A stretch of 6,438 nucleotides of DNA, from NCBI GenBank assembly GCA_015489285.1, contig WGAA01000044.1:1-6438 (forward strand), written 5' to 3'. This stretch comes from Anaerolineae bacterium (GTDB taxonomy: Bacteria > Chloroflexota > Anaerolineae > JAADDB01). This document shows, one piece after another, positions 1 to 5,118 of this stretch. Numbering within the stretch: position 1 is the first letter of the stretch; each line of letters starts with the position of its first letter. The position numbers were made by a program, and so were the translations under genes. The notes beneath the pieces are model-generated. The model was not told where the DNA came from and searched no databases. It saw only the letters and a program-made list of their open reading frames with translations.

Positions 1-743
1 CGGCAGTGGAGAACATCCGGCTGGTGGAGAGCCTGCAAGCCCGGGTTGAGGAAGTGAAGCAACTCTACGCCCAGTTGGCTCAAGCTCGGGAGGAAGAGCG
101 CAAGTACCTGGCACGCGAGTTGCATGATGCCGTGCTACAAGATTTGATCAATGCTTATGTGACCCTGGACCAAGTTCGGACAACTCTTGACGATGAAACG
201 AAAGAGCAACTTGCCAGGTCGCATGAGCAGCTGTTGCACACCATCCGCACACTGCGGCGCCTGTGCACAGAATTGCGCCCTCCGGCACTGGACATCACGG
301 ACTTTCGATCGGCCATCGAGGGCCTGGTGGATGATGTCCGGCGGGAAAGTGGCCTGCACATCGTGCTCTCCTTCCCGGAAGGGGGGTATCAGGCGTTCGA
401 CGGGCTCTCGGATGAGATAAGTATCACTTTGTTCCGGGCATTGCAAGAAACATTGACCAACGTGCGACGCCATGCCCAGGCAAAGCATGTCCATGTGGCC
501 GTGCGCAAGGACACGCGATGGGTGGAACTGCTCGTCGAGGATGACGGTCGCGGTTTTCTCGTGCCCTCCCGGTTGACCTTATTTGTGCGGGAACAGCATT
601 ACGGTTTGGCCGGAATAGCGGAGCGGGTTCAGGCCGTAGGTGGCAGGTTAGAGGTCACATCCGCGCCGGGGGAAGGCACGCAAGTGCGAATAAGAATACC
701 GCTGGATAAGGCCATTACACATCCACGAGCCCCTGTTCGATAG
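1..743 (+). CDS. Sensor histidine kinase, NarX/DegS (HisKA_3) type, 3' part only
   Basis: Two-component sensor kinase that autophosphorylates on histidine and passes the phosphate to a NarL-type regulator. The frame is open to the left edge, and the residues before the GTG at 6 (ending AVENIRL) resemble the last helix of a GAF domain, so I treat the gene as 5'-partial and do not take that GTG as the start. Numbering from the GTG: a charged linker helix or coiled coil at about 7-33; the dimerisation/phosphoacceptor H-box ELHDAVLQDL with His40; the LRPPALD segment at 90-96 typical of this family; then an HATPase_c domain with N-box QETLTNVRRHA (147-157), G1 box VEDDGRGF (177-184) and G2 region YGLAGIAERV (199-208). 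The last 12 residues, after IRIPL, extend past the usual end of the ATPase fold and are partly encoded in the overlap with the convergent regulator gene. The sensory domain is not visible, so the signal is unknown. Confidence 0.93.
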   Translation, partial: AVENIRLVESLQARVEEVKQLYAQLAQAREEERKYLARELHDAVLQDLINAYVTLDQVRTTLDDETKEQLARSHEQLLHTIRTLRRLCTELRPPALDITDFRSAIEGLVDDVRRESGLHIVLSFPEGGYQAFDGLSDEISITLFRALQETLTNVRRHAQAKHVHVAVRKDTRWVELLVEDDGRGFLVPSRLTLFVREQHYGLAGIAERVQAVGGRLEVTSAPGEGTQVRIRIPLDKAITHPRAPVR

Positions 744-1362
744 CCACACGCACGGCTTCCACGCGCGAGCGGACGCCCAGTTTGCCCAGGATATTGCCCA
801 CGTGGAATTTCACTGTACGTTCAGTGACGTAGAGCTTCTCTGCAATGGCGCGGTTGCTGAGCCCTTGGGTCATGAGTAAGAGCACTTCCCGTTCGCGAAG
901 GGTCAGGGCGTCAGGGTGGGGGCCCTTCTCGTCCGTGTCATGGTGCCAGGTATCGCGCATGGCCGCAGCAATCCGGCTGCTCAGGGGGAGCCCTCCTCGC
1001 ATGACATCTCGCACCGCGTCCACTACCCGTGTAAGCATTTCCTCCTTCAATACGTACCCGTCCACCCCCGCGGTGAACAGCCCGCGCACCAACGCGGTGT
1101 CTTCATAGGCCGAGAACACAATCACTTTGACCGTGGGGTATTGGGATTTGATTTGCCGGACCAGGTCACTGGCACGCACTTGCGGCATGACCGCATCCAG
1201 AATCACCACATGAGGATGGACCTGTCGGATCAAAGCAAGAACGTCACTCCCTTCACCGGTCTCGCCCACCACATCGATATCTTGCGCACGGGCCAATTGC
1301 ATGACCAACCCACTTCGTACCACAGGATGGTCATCGGCGATGAGGACACGAATGACGCTCAT
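715..1362 (-). CDS. NarL/FixJ-family response regulator (REC + LuxR-type HTH)
   Basis: DNA-binding response regulator of 215 residues, normal for the NarL family. The receiver domain (about 3-120) has the acidic pair Asp10-Asp11 in LIADDHP, phosphoacceptor Asp56 in VILDAVMP, Ser84 in VFSAY and Lys106 in YVLKEE, so the phosphorylation machinery is intact. The LuxR-type helix-turn-helix (about 150-212) carries LTLREREVL, GLSNRAIAEKL and the recognition helix TERTVKFHVGNIL. The start is the ATG at 1362: it directly precedes SVIRVLIADDH and has GGAGGA at 1368-1373 with a 5-nt spacer. An in-frame ATG at 1386 would add eight non-conserved residues that cover the ribosome binding site. The gene converges on the kinase at 1-743 and overlaps it by 29 bp. 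That kinase is of the subfamily that pairs with NarL-type regulators, so the two are likely partners, but this is inferred from position only. Target genes are unknown. Confidence 0.95.
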   Translation of the reverse strand: MSVIRVLIADDHPVVRSGLVMQLARAQDIDVVGETGEGSDVLALIRQVHPHVVILDAVMPQVRASDLVRQIKSQYPTVKVIVFSAYEDTALVRGLFTAGVDGYVLKEEMLTRVVDAVRDVMRGGLPLSSRIAAAMRDTWHHDTDEKGPHPDALTLREREVLLLMTQGLSNRAIAEKLYVTERTVKFHVGNILGKLGVRSRVEAVRVAIEQGLVDV

Positions 1363-1404
1363 GCTTTTCCTCCGGGGCAACATCAATGCGACAGGGTAGC
1401 CTTT

Positions 1405-1426
1405 TCACCTCATTATACACAGGTGA
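1405..1426 (-). promoter_or_regulatory. Putative promoter -10 box inside an inverted repeat, upstream of the response regulator
   Basis: The minus strand carries a perfect TATAAT at 1412-1417, and it is flanked by the exact inverted repeat TCACCT (1405-1410) and AGGTGA (1421-1426) with ten bases between the arms. Transcription from it would start near 1405 and leave a leader of about 40 nt before the regulator ATG at 1362. No good -35 box lies 16-18 bases upstream, so this would be an activator-dependent or otherwise unusual promoter. A symmetric site over the -10 box looks like an operator, possibly for autoregulation. The dyad and hexamer are seen; their function is inferred. Confidence 0.45.
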
Positions 1427-1470
1427 TTACGGAAAGCCGGTCCACTGATAAAACTTGAGGATACAACATT

Positions 1471-1500
1471 ATTATAGCCACACTTCCCAGCTCGGAACAA
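1471..1500 (-). promoter_or_regulatory. Possible second, upstream promoter for the response regulator
   Basis: The minus strand has a second TATAAT at 1471-1476, preceded after an 18-base spacer by TTGTTC at 1495-1500, which shares only TTG with the sigma-70 -35 consensus. It points toward the regulator gene and would give a leader of about 100 nt. The area is locally AT-rich, so a chance match is quite possible. Confidence 0.25.
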
Positions 1501-1750
1501 ATTATGAGAGCGTTTAGAAGCTCAGACATGGACCAACCTTATAGCACGTCGTCGGCAAAGACGATGGCGACACGCAGTTGATAGAGCTATGCCGTGAGGA
1601 GAAGGAGGACGCGTCCGATAGGGGAATCGTGGACGTTCTTGGAGGGGTTGAATTCTCGTCACTGAAGGTTTCGGAACGCTCTTGGATCTCTGAAAAGCCC
1701 TGCCTGTGACGTGGCCTACGATCTTTAGAACGTTTGGCATGGCGAGATTC

Positions 1751-1794
1751 CGTTCGGACTTCCGAAGTTTTCGAAAACTTCGGAAGTCCGAACG
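1751..1794. repeat. Perfect 44-bp palindrome immediately downstream of glnA
   Basis: Positions 1751-1772 are the exact reverse complement of 1773-1794, with no mismatch and no spacer. The centre reads GTTTTCGAAAAC and the outer ends read CGTTCGGACTTCC and GGAAGTCCGAACG. It begins 7 bp beyond the glnA stop codon. In RNA from either strand it would form a hairpin of about 20 bp with a tiny loop, so it could end or protect the glnA transcript. No run of T follows on the glnA strand (the next bases read GAATCTCGCC), so it is not a standard intrinsic terminator. A dispersed palindromic repeat or a mobile-element end is an alternative. The symmetry is certain; the role is open. Confidence 0.9.
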
Positions 1795-1801
1795 AAGGGC
1801 C

Positions 1802-3223
1802 TCACACATCATAGTAAAGCAGGTACTCCATGGGGTGAGGGCGCAGGCGGACGGCATCGACCTCGTTGGCCCGCTTGTACTCGATCCACGTCTCGATGAC
1901 GTCGGGCGTGAACACATCCCCCTTGAGGAGGAAATCGTGGTCCGCCGCCAGCGCGTCCAGGGCCTCGCTCAGGGAGCCGGGGACCTGCTTGATGAGCGCG
2001 GCCTCCTCCGGCGGCAGATCGTACAGGTCCTTGTCCATCGGCTCCCCGGGATCGATCTGGTTCTGCACCCCGTCCAGCCCGGCCATGAGCATAGCGGCAA
2101 AGGCCAGGTACGGGTTGGCGCTGGGGTCCGGCGGGCGGAACTCGACCCGTTTCGCCTTGGGACTGGCGGAGTAGACGGGGATGCGCACCGCGGCCGAACG
2201 GTTGCGCTGGGAGTAGGCCAGGTTGACGGGCGCCTCGAAGCCCGGCACCAGGCGCCGGTAAGAGTTCGTCGTCGGCGCGGCAAAGGCCAGGATCGCGGGC
2301 GCGTGTTTCAGCAACCCCCCGATGTAGTACCGGGCCGTCTCCGACAGTTGGGCGTACCCGGCCTCGTCGAAGAACACGTTGACGTTCCCCTTCCACAGAC
2401 TCTGGTGCGTGTGCATGCCGCTGCCGTTGTCGCCGTACATGGGTTTGGGCATGAAGGTGGCCGTCAACCCGTGCTGGCGGGCCACATTCTTCACGATGTA
2501 CTTGTAGACCATCATGTTGTCCGCGGTCTTCACCAGGGTGGAGAAGCGGATGTCAATCTCCCCCTGTCCGGCCGACGCGACCTCGTGGTGGTGGACCTCC
2601 ACGTGGACGCCCGCGGCCTCCAGCGCCAGGACAATCCGGCTGCGCACGTCCTGAAGTCGATCCGTGGGGGGCACGGGGAAATACCCCCGCTTCGCCGGGA
2701 TCTGACCGCCGAAATTGGGGTTCAACTCCCGCCCGCTGTTCCACCACCCCTCCTCGCTGTCCACCGCGTAAAAGGACCGGTGGGGTTCCACCTCGTAACG
2801 GACGTCGTTGAAGAGGAAGAACTCGGCCTCGGGGCCCCAGTAACTCACATCGGCAATGCCCGTCTGGCGCAGGTACGCCTCGGCCTTGCGCGCGATGTAT
2901 CGGGGGTCCCGGGTGTACGGTTGTCGGGTGATGGGATCGTAAATCTCCCCGATGAGAACCAGGGTGGGGACGTCGAGGAAGGGATCGATGAAAGCACTGT
3001 CCGGGTCGGGCAACAAAATCATGTCCGACTCCTCGATGGACTGAAAGCCCCGGATGGAAGAGCCGTCGAACCCGGCCCCTTCCTCGAACAATTCCTCGCT
3101 GAGCTCCCGTGCGGGCAGACTGAAGTGCTGCCACGTGCCGAACAAATCGGTGAAGCGCAAGTCCACCATCTTTACCCCGGCCTCATTCGCCATCTGGATC
3201 ACATCGGCTGCTGTACGCGTCAT
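1802..3223 (-). CDS. glnA: Glutamine synthetase, class I-beta (glutamate-ammonia ligase)
   Basis: Cytoplasmic dodecameric enzyme that makes glutamine from glutamate, ammonia and ATP, the entry point of ammonia assimilation. At 473 residues it matches the GSI length. The N-terminal beta-grasp domain (about 15-100) includes FDGSSIRGF with Asp53, the equivalent of E. coli Asp50. The catalytic domain carries EAEFFLF (132-138, metal-binding Glu), the ATP/metal segment NGSGMHTHQSL with His271, PGFEAPVNLAYS with Glu330 (the Glu327-loop equivalent), NRSAAVRIP, and VEFRPPDPSANPYLAF. The I-beta signature is present: an insert around 140-185 and the adenylylation site KDLYDLPPEEA with Tyr401, so activity may be controlled by an adenylyltransferase encoded elsewhere. 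The start at 3223 is chosen because AGGAGG lies at 3233-3238, 9 nt upstream, and because MTRTAADVIQ begins the conserved fold; an ATG at 3268 adds only a basic non-conserved leader. It is transcribed divergently from the protease gene. Confidence 0.98.
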   Translation of the reverse strand: MTRTAADVIQMANEAGVKMVDLRFTDLFGTWQHFSLPARELSEELFEEGAGFDGSSIRGFQSIEESDMILLPDPDSAFIDPFLDVPTLVLIGEIYDPITRQPYTRDPRYIARKAEAYLRQTGIADVSYWGPEAEFFLFNDVRYEVEPHRSFYAVDSEEGWWNSGRELNPNFGGQIPAKRGYFPVPPTDRLQDVRSRIVLALEAAGVHVEVHHHEVASAGQGEIDIRFSTLVKTADNMMVYKYIVKNVARQHGLTATFMPKPMYGDNGSGMHTHQSLWKGNVNVFFDEAGYAQLSETARYYIGGLLKHAPAILAFAAPTTNSYRRLVPGFEAPVNLAYSQRNRSAAVRIPVYSASPKAKRVEFRPPDPSANPYLAFAAMLMAGLDGVQNQIDPGEPMDKDLYDLPPEEAALIKQVPGSLSEALDALAADHDFLLKGDVFTPDVIETWIEYKRANEVDAVRLRPHPMEYLLYYDV

Positions 3224-3266
3224 GGGATGATACCTCCTCTTGCGTGATTTGTTTCGTCCACGCCCC

Positions 3267-3295
3267 ATTGTATGGCCCCGATGGGGAAGCGTCTA
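3267..3295 (-). promoter_or_regulatory. Candidate sigma-70-type promoter for glnA
   Basis: On the minus strand TAGACG (3290-3295, four of six matches to TTGACA) is followed after 17 bases by TACAAT (3267-3272, five of six matches to TATAAT). Transcription would start near 3260, giving a leader of about 37 nt that includes the AGGAGG site at 3233-3238. Spacing and position are right, but the evidence is consensus matching only. Confidence 0.4.
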
Positions 3296-3334
3296 TGGCC
3301 CATTTGGATCATTTCGCGGCCCCACCCGCTCTGA

Positions 3335-3352
3335 CGAAATTGATACATTTCG
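3335..3352. promoter_or_regulatory. Short inverted repeat in the glnA-protease divergent region
   Basis: CGAAAT (3335-3340) and ATTTCG (3347-3352) are exact inverted arms separated by six bases, about 90 bp upstream of the protease start. The arm recurs: CATTTCGC occurs at both 3310-3317 and 3346-3353. A TTGATA hexamer (3340-3345) overlaps the dyad, but the only -10-like hexamer near it, TATTCT at 3360-3365, is just 14 bases away, too close for a normal promoter. A regulator-binding site is possible. I could not identify a confident promoter for the protease gene in 3224-3443. Confidence 0.25.
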
Positions 3353-3443
3353 CTAGTCCTATTCTGACGGGAAGCACGTATATATGGGCAGTAGGGAGGG
3401 AGGATCTCCGTTCACCACATCATGAACGGCAAGGAGGATAGAG

Positions 3444-5054
3444 ATGAAACGTGGATATCTCATATTGACCGTACTTTTGCTTTTCGCCCTTGTACTTACC
3501 GCCTGTAACGTCCCGAACCTTGCTTCCCTCAACGCCACGCACAAGGCCCCTCAAGAGGCAACGCATCCGTCTCCCACGGCACCTCCTCGTGTGGAAACCA
3601 CTTCCCCATCCGTCTCACCCGGTGCCGTCGCCGCCCTGGAAGGCACCCTATCCCGCATCTACGAGGAGGTCAACCCCTCGGTCGTGAACATCAAGGTCAC
3701 GCGCATCATCCAGGAAACGCCCTTCAGCACCACCCCAACCTACCAGCGGGCCAGCGGCTCGGGCATGGTATGGGACAAGGAAGGGCACATTGTGACGAAC
3801 AACCACGTGGTGGAAGGCGCGAAGTACATCCACGTCTTCTTCGCGGACGGCACAGAGGCCGATGCCACCCTGGTGGGCACGGACCCGGACAGCGATCTGG
3901 CCGTCATCAAGGTGGATGTGGACAAGGCGTTGCTCCACCCCGTCACCGTGGGGGATTCGACCCGGGTGAAGGTGGGGCAGCTTGCTATTGCCATCGGGAA
4001 CCCCTTTGCCCTGACGGGCACCATGACCGTGGGCATCATCAGCGCGCTGGGACGGGTGTTGCCCACCGAAGAGATGGTGATCGGCGGCGGCCGCTACGTC
4101 ATCCCCGACATCATTCAGACGGATGCCCCCATCAACCCCGGAAACTCGGGAGGGCCCCTGCTGAACAGCAAAGGGGAAGTCATCGGGGTCACGACGGCCA
4201 TCGCCTCCCCCGTGCGCGCGTCCGCGGGCATCGGCTTTGCCGTGCCCTCCATCATCGTGAAGAAGGTGGTGCCCCAGCTCATCGAGAAGGGGTATTACGA
4301 ACATCCCTGGCTGGGCGTGAGCATCGAAACCTTGACCCCTCGAGTGGCCAAGATCATGGGGCTGCCCGAGACGCAGCGGGGCGCGCTCATCGTCAACGTC
4401 TTGCCCGATAGCCCCGCGGACAAGGCCGGACTCCGCGGCAGCGACCGCCAGGTCACCCTGGAAATCGACGGCCGGGAAGTGAAGGTCCAGGTGGGCGGTG
4501 ACGTCATCGTCGCCATTGACGGGCATCCGGTGCGCTCGAGCGACGAGTTGCTCACCTACCTGGCCCGCTACACCCACGCCGGCCAGAAAGTCACCCTGAC
4601 CATCCTCCGGCAGGGAAAGAAGATGGACGTGGAGGTCACCCTGGGCGTCCGTCCGACCCAGAAAGGGCGGGAGAAGACGGCCGAAGGGGAGGCCTCCGGC
4701 CGCCATCAGGCCTGGTTGGGCATCCTGGGGGTGGATGTGACCCCCAAGCTGGCGGAGATCCTGGGTCTGCCCGAGGACCAGCGCGGGGTCCTCATCGAGA
4801 GCGTCGTCCAGGGGAGCCCGGCGGACAAGGCCGGTCTGCGCGGGAGTTACAAACCGGTGATGGTCGGTGACCAGGAGGTTCTCATCGGTGGGGACATTAT
4901 CGTCGCCTTCGACGGGCAGCCCGTCACCTCCCTCAGGGACCTGTTGGGGTACTTGCGTCAACATAAGCCCGGAGACAGGGTCACGTTGACGATTTTGCGA
5001 GATGGGGAGAAAATGGATGTGACGGTTACCCTGGGTAAACGCCCTAAGAGGTAA
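3444..5054 (+). CDS. htrA: HtrA/Deg-type serine protease, predicted lipoprotein with two PDZ domains
   Basis: Extracytoplasmic quality-control protease that degrades misfolded or damaged proteins. The 536-residue product starts with a lipoprotein signal (MKRG, hydrophobic stretch 5-18, lipobox LTAC, lipidated Cys21), then a Thr/Pro/Ser-rich linker (about 22-62), so it is predicted to be tethered to the outer face of the membrane. The trypsin-like domain (about 65-283) has the full triad: His121 in TNNHVVEG, Asp151 in DSDLAVI and Ser235 in the oxyanion segment PINPGNSGGPLL. PDZ1 (about 287-403) and PDZ2 (about 423-533) are close copies, sharing for example SPADKAGLRGS, each with an extra segment between the GLRGS turn and GGD(V/I)IVA. 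The start is well supported: AAGGAGG at 3431-3437 lies 6 nt before the ATG. It is 64 bp upstream of the RNase gene on the same strand, probably in one operon. The symbol reflects family membership, not proven orthology to E. coli HtrA/DegP. Confidence 0.95.
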   Translation: MKRGYLILTVLLLFALVLTACNVPNLASLNATHKAPQEATHPSPTAPPRVETTSPSVSPGAVAALEGTLSRIYEEVNPSVVNIKVTRIIQETPFSTTPTYQRASGSGMVWDKEGHIVTNNHVVEGAKYIHVFFADGTEADATLVGTDPDSDLAVIKVDVDKALLHPVTVGDSTRVKVGQLAIAIGNPFALTGTMTVGIISALGRVLPTEEMVIGGGRYVIPDIIQTDAPINPGNSGGPLLNSKGEVIGVTTAIASPVRASAGIGFAVPSIIVKKVVPQLIEKGYYEHPWLGVSIETLTPRVAKIMGLPETQRGALIVNVLPDSPADKAGLRGSDRQVTLEIDGREVKVQVGGDVIVAIDGHPVRSSDELLTYLARYTHAGQKVTLTILRQGKKMDVEVTLGVRPTQKGREKTAEGEASGRHQAWLGILGVDVTPKLAEILGLPEDQRGVLIESVVQGSPADKAGLRGSYKPVMVGDQEVLIGGDIIVAFDGQPVTSLRDLLGYLRQHKPGDRVTLTILRDGEKMDVTVTLGKRPKR

Positions 5055-5063
5055 GACCCTGTC

Positions 5064-5092
5064 GGGATCCGGCGCCCGGCGCGCCGGGTCCC
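5064..5092 (+). promoter_or_regulatory. GC-rich stem-loop between the protease and RNase genes
   Basis: Bases 5064-5075 pair with 5081-5092 in a 12-bp stem (eleven Watson-Crick pairs and one U-G pair, 5068 with 5088) around a 5-nt loop. The core also contains a perfect 14-bp palindrome at 5075-5088. It begins 9 nt after the protease stop and ends 13 nt before AAGGAG, the ribosome binding site of the next gene. No T-run follows, so it is not a typical intrinsic terminator. It could be a processing or stability element, a partial attenuator, or a site that tunes translation of the RNase. Confidence 0.55.
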
Positions 5093-5118
5093 CTCCATCC
5101 ATCACAAGGAGACAACTC

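Larger units (their letters stand above)
1363..1750. other. Intergenic region without a convincing gene, about 50% GC
   Basis: Apart from the putative promoter elements near its left end, this stretch has no gene I can support. By hand count, 209 of the 420 bases in 1381-1800 are G or C, lower than neighbouring glnA. The most coding-like piece is a plus-strand frame of 54 sense codons from 1545 to 1709 (for example DTQLIELCREEKEDASDRG). It has no ATG and no ribosome binding site, and I recognise no family. A short ATG frame at 1528-1581 leads into it only through a frameshift. It may be a decayed gene or mobile-element remnant, or chance. The open minus-strand frame here is rich in Arg, Pro and Ser, runs into glnA antisense, and looks like a shadow. 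Confidence 0.5.

Noticed and set aside
1751..1794. Calling the palindrome a Rho-independent terminator
   Set aside because: No T-rich tract follows the stem on the glnA strand or on the plus strand, so the classical signature is missing.
1522..1917. Minus-strand frame of 131 codons spanning the spacer and the glnA 3' end
   Set aside because: It overlaps glnA out of frame, is Arg/Pro/Ser rich, has no ribosome binding site evidence, and the apparent motif in its middle is only the translation of the palindrome.
1706..3247. Long plus-strand open frame of 513 codons opposite glnA
   Set aside because: It is antisense to a glutamine synthetase with every catalytic motif intact, it is rich in Val, Gly, Arg and His as expected of a GC-rich shadow frame, and it matches no family I know.
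3422..3508. 28-codon frame overlapping the protease start as a possible leader peptide
   Set aside because: The only purine-rich stretch upstream is about 18 nt away, too far for a ribosome binding site, and the AAGGAGG inside the frame is ideally placed for the protease ATG.
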